Below, piece after piece: positions 46,084-56,158 of a stretch of DNA of 64,000 nucleotides. Every line of letters starts with the position of its first letter. Position 1 is the first letter of the stretch. The stretch covers positions 124,001 through 188,000 of the forward strand of contig JAMYHX010000016.1 of the NCBI GenBank assembly GCA_025529335.1, in the 5' to 3' direction. A program made the position numbers and the translations under genes. The notes under the pieces are model-generated. The model ran no database searches and was not told where the DNA came from. It saw only the letters and a list, made by a program, of their open reading frames with translations. The DNA comes from Rhizopus sp. PT2906. Taxonomy: Eukaryota; Mucoromycota; Mucoromycetes; Mucorales; Rhizopodaceae.

Positions 46084-46905
46084 TATGAGCGGTCCTTTCG
46101 AAGCATAAATATGAGACTGCAGTCACCAATACTAGACAGCCCAAGCTTTCAAACGATATAGGCTTTGCGGCTGTACCTCGTAGTGCTGACGATAAAGATG
46201 TACTTTTGAAAGAAGAACTCACGTGTGAAGAGGATGCATTGCTCGAGTAAGTAATATAAATAAAAATACGCCTTGCCCATTTTAACGATAAATGTATGCA
46301 GATTGAGCCTTTCCGGAATTTACAACTATCTGAATCCATATATGAAGAAAGTGTACCAAGAGAAGTTGAATAGATCACCGCCCTCCACAATAATAGCTAC
46401 AGCCACTGCCACAAATTCCGTTGCTGAAGCCATGACAGGCGTTCGTAATTTGCTCGACAGCAAGAAAGATATGAATGATATACTGTATAAAGTGCAGTTG
46501 GAAAAAGCCAGACTTGTCAAAGAGAAATTGAGACACAGTGACATGTACAAGGCGCTAGCAATTCTGGAGAAAGTGCAAGTAGAACAATATACGGAAATCT
46601 TGAACATTCTATTGACAACTGTCAACTATCATTAACAGAATTGAAGACACGCAGCTGTGGAACGAAGTGGGCGACGAGCAGGAGATGACCTTCTACCGAC
46701 GCTTCGCTAGTTATCTGGACACACTGTTAATTGAAACTGATCTGAATATGATCGAGTATGTGCATAGAACCAAAGTTGATATTTCTCTAATCATATCTCT
46801 CTTATTTTTCTCAGTGGAGAAACTGGCTGCTCTAGCAGCAAAATTGCAATTGAAACTAACAAACAATTGTTCCATGTCGAAGATTCGTCAGCAACGTATG
46901 CACGC
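46043..46905 (+). repeat. Right arm of the 863-bp inverted repeat
   Basis: Exact mirror of 43984-44846 around a centre near 45444. Beyond 46905 the host gene simply continues (the frame runs on without a break), so the right arm is the original copy and the left arm the inverted duplicate. Spacer between the arms is 1196 bp and is all transposon. Confidence 0.93.
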
Positions 46906-47214
46906 AAAATAGATTTGATACTGAGATACAATGATCGTAAGAACGTAGACTTATGTAGTAATGAGTGGAAGAGATCGAAGGTGACTTCAGAGTTGAAATT
47001 AAAGCAGCAGTCAAAAAATTTGCGCATAAATGCTTCTATCATGAACAGCTTGCATGCATTTGGTACCTCTCCCTCATCTCTTTTAGCAATTGATATGATA
47101 GGTGATGATATTGTGATTAACCGTAGCGGGAAATTATTGACAAAATCATATTCTATAGGTTTACACGGCTATATACTCTTTCCGGAAAGTAAATTCGCCT
47201 GTGATCGAAAATAA
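46086..47214 (+). pseudogene. Host gene disrupted by the Tc1 insertion; possible PD-(D/E)XK-type protein
   Basis: The 3' part of an unknown gene follows the transposon. A frame with KHKYETAVTNTRQ and PKLSNDIGFAAV is spliced at 46249 (GTAAGT) to 46303, giving LSLSGIYNYLNPYMKK and a helical region. Near 46618-46632 the frame breaks (stop TAA in one frame, while NRIEDTQLWNEVGDEQEM continues in the next), with a partly duplicated ACAACTG/TCAACT. A further intron (46757-46813) leads to RKIDLILRYNDRK and CSNEWKRSKV, ending at 47214. An Asp followed by E-x-K at this distance recalls the PD-(D/E)XK nuclease fold; that is inference. No start codon or 5' half is present in the window. Confidence 0.6.
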
Positions 47215-48018
47215 ATACACCCATGGTGAGAACAAAATTCATATTGCATGAAATGTAAATTCGTCGTCGCCAAGAATATTTTCGTAATATTAACAGGTGG
47301 GCTGTCTTGGAGTTGAATTTAACTTAAGTGTTCAAAGATTCACAAATCAAAACTAGCCTGTCCTCATGGTCCTTGCTCTGACTCGCTTGTCCCGCCCTCT
47401 TTGCTCTCTGGCGTATATATCTGGAACGTTCTCCTAATTGCCTCTTCTTGTGCTCTGGGTTCTCTCTGTCCTCCGTTCCTTTTTTTTTTGTTTAAACCAT
47501 CCTGGGTAGTTATCGCTACCCTCCCCAGAATGCACTTCGGTGGTAAGTAAAACTAATATTAGGATATATGCTCTAATACTAACATACTTTTTCTCTCTTT
47601 TTCTACATATACTCATTATCTCTCTCTCTCTCTTTTGACATGATGTCGTTTTATTCAAACATATTTTTCTTTGTCGTCTTTTTACGCAAATAATTTTTTT
47701 ATTTTATGACAACATTTTATAAAATTAATGTCAATAATTAATAAAAATACAGTAAATAACTGCCCTTTGAGATTGAAAAACCCGCCCTTTGAGTTTTAAA
47801 AAACCGACCTTTGAAGTCTTTTTCGACCCGCCCTTTGGCATTGCGTTAACTGTAAATGATAGTCAATCAATTAGAGTATGAAATGGCACATATATTTTAA
47901 GGGGGCATATTGTGTGCCAAAGACGCGTTTTTATTTGAAATAAAAAGTGTACAGGTACAGAAAACAATTGTTTAATGAAAAAGACAAGCAGTAAGGACAG
48001 CTTGAATGAAATGAAGTT
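47215..48018. other. Intergenic region with C/T-rich segment and minisatellite
   Basis: No supported gene. The part 47370-47530 is unusually C/T-rich and ends with ATGCACTTCGGTG followed by GTAAGT at 47543, which could be the first exon of an unseen transcript, but no continuation was found. An array of four diverged 22-bp units is listed separately. The rest is AT-rich. Confidence 0.4.
47760..47845 (+). repeat. Minisatellite: four units of about 22 bp
   Basis: Units begin at 47760, 47781, 47804 and 47827 and share the core C-x-GCCCTTTGAG (second CCCGCCCTTTGAG, third CCGACCTTTGAAG, fourth CCCGCCCTTTGGC), each followed by an A/T-rich tail. The units differ by several bases, so the array is old or under no constraint. 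Confidence 0.85.
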
Positions 48019-51000
48019 TTAATTTTTTGATGCAGATTTTGCTCGAGTCGTACGTTTTGGCGTCTCTGGCTCAGCAGGTTTTGTAGATGCCTATATGAAA
48101 AGATTAGAGGATGTATAACCAAGCTGTTTTCACTTACAGTTATTCGCTTTTTTATAGAATCAATTATATTCGCTTGCTGCTTTAAAAGTTCGTTCTTTAA
48201 CTTTGATTCTCGAATGCCCTTTGGGTTCAACCAAGACAGTAGTTGCTCAATCTAAAGCCATAATCAGTATTCTTTTTTTTTTTTTGTCTTGTGTATAATC
48301 TTTACCTCTTCAGGTTCAGAATAGTATTTCCACCATCCTTTGTATTCACTTGGATTGCCAGAGATGAGTTCATCCATACGATTTTCGAGCCACTCACTTT
48401 CCTCCACTAATCCTTGATCTTTCATTAGTTTCAGGACAAAGGAACGGCCACCGCCATAGCCATAGTGACGCTCAGGCAGGTCAGTCATGTAATCTCTTTC
48501 TAGTAATAATTGAATGTCTGCATCTGTCGGACTGTGTACATACAATCTTCCTGTTCCGTATGTGTTGGATACACCAATGTTATCAAGATATATATATTGA
48601 TTATAGAATCTGTCTTTCCCCAAGGGACGTATTCTCAGCGTCATATATCTTCTCATACATCTCTCCAAGTGCTCTTCCTGTATACCTTTATAAATATAAT
48701 CATGTTTAATATCTACAAATATACTTGCCTTTTTCTTTAAAACTTTTTCTTCTTCCTCGAGCTTGCGTCTTTCATTTGCCTTATTCTTTTGCTCTTGGTT
48801 CTTTGCCTTTGCCACCTCTCGCTGTTCAGCATGAACCTTCTTTCGCATATGCTCCATTTCTTCTCTCTCTCGTTGCTTTTGTTTAAGCTTCTCTTGCCTT
48901 GATTGATGTCTGCCTTCACGACTCAAGTTTTGATCCTCAGATCTATACGTGAATTCATATTAAAGAGATTATTCAATGGCTTTTTATGTTTGGTCATACA
49001 AGTCACTTTCATCTGATTCATTATCTGAATGATCAGAACTGTCGCTGCTGTCAAGATGCTCTTCTTCTTCCTCTTCACCATTATTTCCTTTTGCTCTCTT
49101 CTCAGCACGATCTCGCTTGTCCATTTCGATTCTCCTAAATGATCTACATATTATATTAATACATCATAGGGTAGATTAAGGACCACTTACAGAGCTTTGC
49201 TTTCTTTGTTCAGCTCAATCTTTTGTTTACGATATTCTGACAATTGTTCTTGACAGTATTCCATGTAATTTCTAAATAAAACGTCAATTATATATGTATC
49301 TTTTGATATGCACCCTTACTTGATCAAGTTAGATTCATTGACCACATTGACCAAAAATCCCAAGATATCAAGCTTCTGTTTGAGGCTTAAAGTAGGGTAT
49401 CGCTTTTCTCTTTCAGCGGCTGTTGAATTTGAACGAGGAACAAGATGCTGCAAGATTTCATTCAAATCAGGAATCATATCGGGAGTTGCCACGTCATTCA
49501 AGCAACCTATCAAACTGGATTCCCATCCACGTCGCTCAGTACTTGCACGTAACTCTTTATGGTCCCATCTTGAACTAATTCTCAAATGTTCCTTGTCACG
49601 CCAGCCTCTTTCTACAGTAGGAAGCACAGGTTTACGTTCCTCTTTGGTATCTTCTTCTTCATCCGATTCTTCTTGGTCTTCTAGATCCTCGATGTATTGG
49701 TCCACAACATCCCCATTGATTATTTCGTTGGAGGTATCATCATTACGTTCATTGATAATCACATTGAGTAGACACGCGTTATACTCGACAAGCACAGTCG
49801 CCTTGGGTTGATGCGTATTATGGAATAATGCGCCCTCAAATTCGTCTACGCTATAAGCCGAAACCTTCAATGGCTCAGCAAATACGGTCAAGAAAGACCA
49901 AACGGAGAGGAAAGAATCAAAGAGCTCAGGGGGTATGGATGATTCCTTGTGGGGCATGGGTCGCAAAGATCTTCCGCCGCTAGGATAAGGAATAATGATC
50001 TCTTTGCTATCACATTTTTGGGGCGACATGTCAACAAGCAGCCAGTTTAATGATGGGTCTTTGCGATAAATTGGGAGATCCAGATCTTCCAAGGGGTATT
50101 TTACAGCCACTTGACGTTTACGTTCCTCCTTTTGCCGTTCTCGTTCCTCTTTTAGTTTAGCCTTTTGTAACATCGATTCTTCCTTTTTAGCTTTTCTTTC
50201 TGCCATTCTGTCATCGGTCGTTCGTGTCTGCATTAATTTTCGTCGTTTGTTGCTCTTGAGAAAGTCATTTTGTGCTTCCTGTAGATGTTGAGGTAAAGTT
50301 GAATCAATGCAATAATATTGCGCTATGTTTGGCTATATAATACATCAGCAACAAAGATCAAAAACAAATGAAAACGTACCTTGATCAGCCATGGAGCACC
50401 AACATAGTTATCTCTATAAAAGCACTCACGGATAAAGCACTGGACATTATGACGATTAAATGATTCACGTTCTCTTCTTATAGAATATTGACCGACGGTA
50501 CGAATATATTCTTCTAACGATCTTCCTTTTTCGTCAATTAGCTGTACCTTATACATCCTTCCTCCTAGAGATAACATATGATTACTTTCTCCTTCAGATG
50601 GATGAAGAAAAGCATCTGGAAATCGAAGTCTACCGTTTGGTTGTCTAGGCACTTCAGATGAAGACGGTTGTTGCTGTGATTGCTGTTGCCGTGTTGATTC
50701 ACTGTTCATTGACCAACTGTCAGGGATAATATCGACAATTCTAGCAAAGTAACTTAAACAAAGAAGTGAGCAAGTATGTTCCAAAACAGGTAATTGAATA
50801 CTATACTCATTATTATTCAAGGTGCATTGAACAACTTCACCTACAAGATAATTGTCTTTGAAATAATTCATGATATCATCAACAAGTTCATCCAGTCGAA
50901 TCGTTTCTATAAATATAAAGTAAGTCTACATCCATCGTAAAAATTTATTGTTGTTAACCCTACGGAATTGAACCCGAGCCAGTATCTTTTTTCGTAACAC

Positions 51001-51327
51001 TTCAGAAAATTTGAACTCTGCTCTGTCACCCTCCATCCTTTCACTTTCCAAGGCTTGTTCATATGTCAAGTTTTGTCTACCAGTGACTTCACACTCCCAG
51101 ACAGCTTGATGATATAAAGACAATTTGTTGATATATTCTCTGTATTATTATGCAGGTGCACATTAGTTATTTTACAAAATAGAAAAAAAAGTATTAAAAT
51201 GCTTTTACTCGTAATTATCAAATACTTCATTAGTCGATCGAAGGTACCACACTTCTTTCCTCTTGCGTTTTGGTTCATAAGGAATAGTTGCCGCAGGTGG
51301 AATTCGCTTTCTGTTCAAGAGTGGCAT
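48019..51327 (-). CDS. ITC1: ISWI chromatin-remodelling subunit Itc1 (ACF1/WSTF family)
   Basis: Nine exons on the minus strand (51327-51209, 51139-50964, 50906-50380, 50332-49320, 49271-49191, 49143-49000, 48942-48306, 48251-48138, 48090-48019) give about 960 aa. The N-terminus is a WAC domain (KRKEVWYLRSTNEVF, then YINKLSLYHQAVWECEVTG). A Lys/Glu-rich coiled coil precedes the DDT domain (LFDSFLSVWSFLTVFAEPL, SAYSVDEFEGAL). WHIM-type motifs follow (SLKQKLDILGFLVN; LGKDRFYNQYIYLD). Itc1 pairs with the ISWI ATPase to space nucleosomes. The GCAAGT at 48731 with the AG at 48681 may be a 51-nt GC-AG intron, in frame either way, and the acceptor before 49143 has a second AG 9 nt further, so isoforms of 940-960 aa are possible. 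Confidence 0.92.
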
Positions 51328-52654
51328 ATAATATAAGTATGTGTGTGTATGTGTGTGTGTGTATGTCGTATAAAAGAAAAAAGAAAAAAAAAATAAAACA
51401 TCACCCCTTTTACAGAATTTCCACTCTGAACTTTAAGGTATTTCAGCCAATAAAAATATGAGTTTTGACCGGTGATCTCAGGCTTAAAAAAAAACAGCAT
51501 GTGTGATTGAAGAATCCCTCTATAGATTTCTTGATTAAAACTGATTGAAATAAACTGAAGGGTAAAGCGTCACCAGACAACATAAGGGGTAATAAAGCTT
51601 GTCTTTACCCTCGATTTGAAAAAAAAAAAAAAAAAATTATGCTGAAGAAAGTTGAGAGAGAAAGAGAGATCAAGCAAGATTGAAAGTACATACATACATG
51701 TACGTAACTTGATCATCTTGAAAGCTCTGATTTATTCTTAAGCCATTGACAGCCTCATGTGCAAAGTCTGATGATGTTGGCGTCACCTAGTTCGCATGAA
51801 ATAAACATTTATGGAAGGATCTCCTAACATGTATGCTTGTCAGTTAACAAGATAGTAGACAATTAGTTCTTAAAGTGAAGAGAGTATTATCTATAACGAT
51901 AAATAGGAAAATTACGGATCACTACGTCATACACTTCTTGTTCAAGACATGAATTCAACAAGAGTCAATCAGTTGAAACATAAAAATTATACAGAAGCGA
52001 CCCCCTGAGTTTTTCATTTATGCGTGCTTGATGCTTTATAAATCCCCTTTCTTTTCATTTTCTCTCTTTAATATTTAGTGTTCCTGAATTATTCTCAGAG
52101 AATAATATAAAAAAAGAGCTTATCACCATAAATCATCTGTGGTAGTAAATGGGATCTATCGGTAGTGACTCTATTTGTTGACATGATTAGAAGTAAAATA
52201 CCGGCCAATCAGGAATTAAATTTCGCCCTCACAGAAACAAAATGTCGTCAATCAGAAATAAGCTTTTGCTGCCATAGGAATAAGGGCCAACGCTACATGC
52301 ATCAGAAAATAGGCTAATACTACGGCCACTACCTATGTCGTCACTTTACAAATTCACACTACCAAAGCCTCTGCTAAACCTAAGGCTGTTCAGTTCACTC
52401 TCTCTGATATAAAATACGAATTTATGATAATTACACGTGAACTAAGTAGTCTTGGTTGATCAAACTGACAAAATAAAAAAATCCTTCTTATTTCCTTCTT
52501 CTTCCTGAAAAGAAACAATCAAAGTGACGAATTTATAAAGCCATGTTTAGTTTGACGCTACATATTGGAAAGCTTTGTTGGGCGATATCATAGGTAATGT
52601 GTAGAGACAGTGCCTGTAATATTAGTCTAACTTCTGACGCATTTTCTGGTACAT
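51328..52654. other. ITC1 promoter and gene-free stretch
   Basis: About 1.3 kb without a credible coding frame on either strand. A (TG) run lies at 51340-51365 just upstream of the ITC1 start, and a 17-base A run at 51621-51637. A GA-rich tract follows at 51650-51675. The rest is AT-rich and may contain decayed repeats. Confidence 0.45.
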
Positions 52655-53406
52655 GTAGTGTTTCTCATAATTTACGGAATCACTTCAAAAACCAACATTC
52701 AAAATAATATCAAGAGAAAAGCGCTTGAATTCATGTATAATGACGGATGTTCAGACGTTTTCAACAATAAAAAAATGAAGCTCAATTCAATGGCTATCAC
52801 AGTAGAAGTATACGACAGAGATGTTACGCTTGATATACACGCAGAAAGCTCTAGTGAGAGCTTTCCGAAATGCTTGACAGAGATAACCACTATTATGGGT
52901 TGATCAAGGTCATCATTAAAGAAGAAAAGCAAGGTAAACAAATGATGAAGAAGCTAATCATAGGCGCAACCAAGTTTAGTGTCCTGGTTACATGTTCATT
53001 GTTACTTTCACCAGCAAACGGCCGTTTTGTAACCACTAGACTATCTTGTCACGAATCTGTACATTACTTAAATCCTCACTTCACTTAGATTTTATTCAGA
53101 GAAAACTCAATTAAAGCATTTTACGACAAACAAAATGTACCTCGATCAGAAGTAACCACTTGCGGACAACTTATGTCTGAATATGACCACAAATCGATAT
53201 ACTCTATCTACAGATCCAGTGTTTTCGCCAGCCCGGCCATGCAGCCATCCTCTATATTCACTGTTTGCAATGTTCCTTCCAAAGAGTATGACATGTCTAT
53301 GGATTATAATGCTCACCTTGTTTCAGTTTTTTTTTTCAAAGCAGTTGGCACATGGATAATCGAGGAGCAGATCACTATTTTGGACAGCATTGAGAAGTTG
53401 AAATAG
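52655..53406 (+). other. Cluster of broken short frames, unrecognised relic
   Basis: Three consecutive plus-strand frames (about 52658-52903, 52870-53088, 53173-53406) overlap or abut and have coding-like composition (for example SMAITVEVYDRDVTLDIHAE and YDMSMDYNAHLVSVFF), but none has a recognised domain or a good start. They probably are pieces of one decayed gene of a lineage-specific family, with frameshifts near 52890 and 53090. The earlier segment ending at 52590 with a GTAATG donor may be part of it. Confidence 0.3.
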
Positions 53407-53777
53407 TTTGTTTCTAATAATAATGATTTGTGAAACTGTGAGTCGTACCTTTCACAATAGAAGACTAAGGATGTGGTTTAAGCTTTCTAGTCACGCTTTT
53501 ATTGTCATAATTATATGCCTTTCAAAGCCGCGCATCGTGGTGTAACAAAATGACAAATGGGTTATCTCAAGAAGAAATCAGTGAATTGCGACAGCTCAGA
53601 GACCTGACATTATTTATTGGATCCACTGTATGACCACATAAAAATCGCATAAATTGCGGTTCGTGTTGTGTGACTGCTTTCTTTTTTCGGACCACAACAC
53701 ACGCGAACTCTGTAACAAAGACACAAGAGAACCAGGTGCAAATGAGATCCTTCCTTTAACTACTTCAGCCAGTCGCA
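53407..53777. promoter_or_regulatory. Upstream region of ribosomal protein L5
   Basis: No gene called; a 28-codon frame from the ATG at 53550 is too short to support. The final 110 bp are the RPL5 promoter/5' leader with a TTTCTTTTTT pyrimidine run at 53678-53688, common before ribosomal protein genes. Confidence 0.4.
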
Positions 53778-54894
53778 ATGGTATGTATAGAGAGAAAAGA
53801 AAAAATATAAAGATAAAATAAGGGAGTGTAGATGGATGAATGGATGAATACATGGATGGATGATTAAATAAATATAAAAAGGAGAAAACAACACTGGGTG
53901 TTTTGAAAGGAAGGAGCATGTCACTCATTAATTTGCATTTTACTATAGCCCTTCGTCAAGCAACAGAAGAACAAGGCCTACTTCAAGCGTTTCCAAGTCA
54001 AGTACCGCAGAAGAAGAGGTAAAGAAATAGTGTTCAACTTGTATATACAAATGCAGATAATTGACGAATATACCTTGATTAGAGGGTAAGACTGATTACT
54101 ATGCCCGTAAGAGACTTGTCGTTCAAGCCAAGAACAAGTACAACTCTCCCAAATACAGAATGGTTGTCCGTTTCACCAACAAGGACATCATCTGTCAAAT
54201 CGTCTATGCTAAGCTCCAAGGTGACTTTGTCCTTGCTGCTGCTTATGCTCACGAACTTCCCCGTTACGGTATCAAGGGTGGTTTGACTAACTGGGCTGCT
54301 GCCTATGCCACTGGTCTTTTGCTTGCCCGTCGTGTTCTCACCAAGCTTGGTCTTGCTGACAAGTACGAAGGTTTCGCTGAACCCGATGGTACCGTCCAAA
54401 TGGTTGAAGCCGCTGAAGATGCTCCTCGTCCCTTCAAGGCTTTCCTTGATGTCGGTCTCGCTCGTACCTCCACTGGTGCCCGTGTCTTTGGTGCCATGAA
54501 GGGTGCTTCCGATGGTGGTATCTACATTCCCCACAGCGGTAACCGTTTCCCTGGTTTCGATATTGAAACCAAGACCAACGATGATGAACTCCTCCGTAAC
54601 TACATCTACGGTGTTCACGTCGCTGAATACATGGAATACCTTGAAGAAGAAGATGAAGAACGTTACAAGAAGCAATTCTCTACTTTCATCAAGGAAGGTA
54701 TCACTTCTGACATGGTCGAAGACATGTACTCTGCTGCTCACGAAGCTATCCGTGAAAACCCTCTTCCTGAAAAGAAGGAAGCCAAGAAGCCTGTTAAGAC
54801 CGGTCCTCAATTCAACAAGCGTGCTCGTCTCACCAGAAAGGAACGTCTTGCCAAGGTCAAGGCTGCCAAGGCTGCTTTTGCTTCTGAACAATAA
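53778..54894 (+). CDS. RPL5: 60S ribosomal protein L5 (uL18)
   Basis: Exons 53778-53780, 53949-54018 and 54083-54894 give 294 aa. The first coding exon is only the ATG, spliced through a 168-nt intron to PFVKQQKNKAYFKRFQVKYRRRRE; this restores the conserved L5 start MPFVK. Other family blocks: GKTDYYARKRLV, NKYNSPKYRMVVRFTNKD, GLTNWAAAYATGLLLARR, VFGAMKGASDGGIYIPHS. L5 carries 5S rRNA into the large subunit with L11. The last exon uses strongly biased codons (GCT, GTC, AAG, CGT, TCC) unlike its neighbours, as expected for a highly expressed gene. Confidence 0.97.
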
Positions 54895-55829
54895 GTTACC
54901 TTGTTTAAAAACACTTGTAGTGTTGTTGTAATAAAATAATCTATTACCGTCGAATTAATAATGATGTTCGCGACATCTTTTGTATGATACAGTGAAAATC
55001 ACATAATATTACTAGTTTTTATTTTCTTACGCTTGAATAAGCTATAGTAATCAGTTACATTAAAGAAAGGGGCACCTCTATTGCAGGTAAACAGATTGTT
55101 TGAAAATTAAGTTTGATTCGCCAACATTGTCTGAATTAAAGTGTGAAGACTGCACTGTAATCAACTACGCGGTACTGCAAGTAATAAAATTACGGCTTCA
55201 TACATATTTAAGATGTTACGCGTCAAGTAAATCAAAAGTTACAAAGATGCAGAAACCATGAAGGAGATGTTTCACAGGATTAAAACGAAATCTGTAGCGG
55301 ATCAATAAAAGTAGTTTATAGTTAGGTGAGCATAGTACGTGATTTTCTTTATTACCAGTCCAAGTAGATGGGTATCAGTGTGTTTGATCTCTTCCTATTT
55401 CAGATTTGACTGAATTTGACTAATGTGCCCATTGATATATCCTCTAAATAAATGATTGTTTGATAGCTGATCTTCCTTCACTCATTGGTAACATTGGCGT
55501 TAGTGATCACGATAGTAACTATAATCTTTCAGGATATTGAGTTTAAAGTGTGAAAACTGTATTGATAACAGCAACAATGAATCTGTGGGAACCACTCGGA
55601 AAAGAGAACTGATGTTTAACTAAAGTTGTATGCACCAAGGCATTTTACAGTAGAAAAAGAATGGCTTCCCTTGTATTCAACGATCTTTCTTTTTATAATT
55701 CGACTAAAAGAAAGCAACATTCATAGTATTGATATCGAAACTATTATCTCATTCTCTAAAGAAAGAACTCGCCAACATCATCACATGTGTATGATAGTGT
55801 GACCATCCTGGGCCTATTTTTTATAATAT
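54895..55829. other. Gene-free stretch downstream of RPL5
   Basis: No coding frame of quality on either strand. Two related segments, 55133-55160 and 55539-55568, share the string TTTAAAGTGTGAA or its close variant followed by GACTG/AACTG, suggesting a diverged duplicate of an old element. A CGCCAACAT string also recurs at 55119 and 55772. Confidence 0.4.
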
Positions 55830-55920
55830 CTTATCATTTTGCTTATCGTTGAAATTCATTGCCTTGTTTATTCTTATCTCGTATTGTGTGTCACATAAAA
55901 CCTAGAATTTTGATGATAAG
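55830..55920. promoter_or_regulatory. Cluster of four GATAAG motifs upstream of the urea transporter gene
   Basis: GATAAG cores occur at 55830-55835, 55842-55847 and 55873-55878 (as CTTATC) and at 55915-55920 (direct), 92-182 bp before the DUR3 start codon. Fungal nitrogen regulators of the AreA/Nit2/Gat1 class bind HGATAR, usually as two or more closely spaced sites. In this AT-rich DNA some chance hits are expected, but four in 91 bp in front of a nitrogen-source transporter is suggestive. Confidence 0.55.
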
Positions 55921-55950
55921 CATGAATGGGTGTCAAGACAATGGGATCCA

Positions 55951-55960
55951 TATATAAAGG
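55951..55960 (+). promoter_or_regulatory. TATA element of the urea transporter gene
   Basis: TATATAAAGG lies 52-61 bp before the start codon at 56012, the best TATA match in this region and in a usual place for a regulated fungal gene. Confidence 0.5.
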
Positions 55961-56011
55961 AGGATTATATTCACTTTTTCTCTTTACTTTATATATATAT
56001 ATTAATTCATT

Positions 56012-56106
56012 ATGGCTATATTATCACAAGGTAAATATATAGATCCATTGGTCTATTTCCTTTTGTTCATCATTTTCAATTAGGTGTGGGCTATGGTGTC
56101 GTCTTG

Positions 56107-56158
<52 letters not shown>

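Noticed and set aside
53614..53928. Minus-strand frame of 104 codons overlapping the RPL5 start and intron
   Set aside because: It is antisense to the RPL5 promoter and first intron; its residues reflect pyrimidine-rich DNA.
54079..54891. Long antisense frame (270 codons) opposite RPL5
   Set aside because: A shadow produced by the strong codon bias of the RPL5 coding exon.
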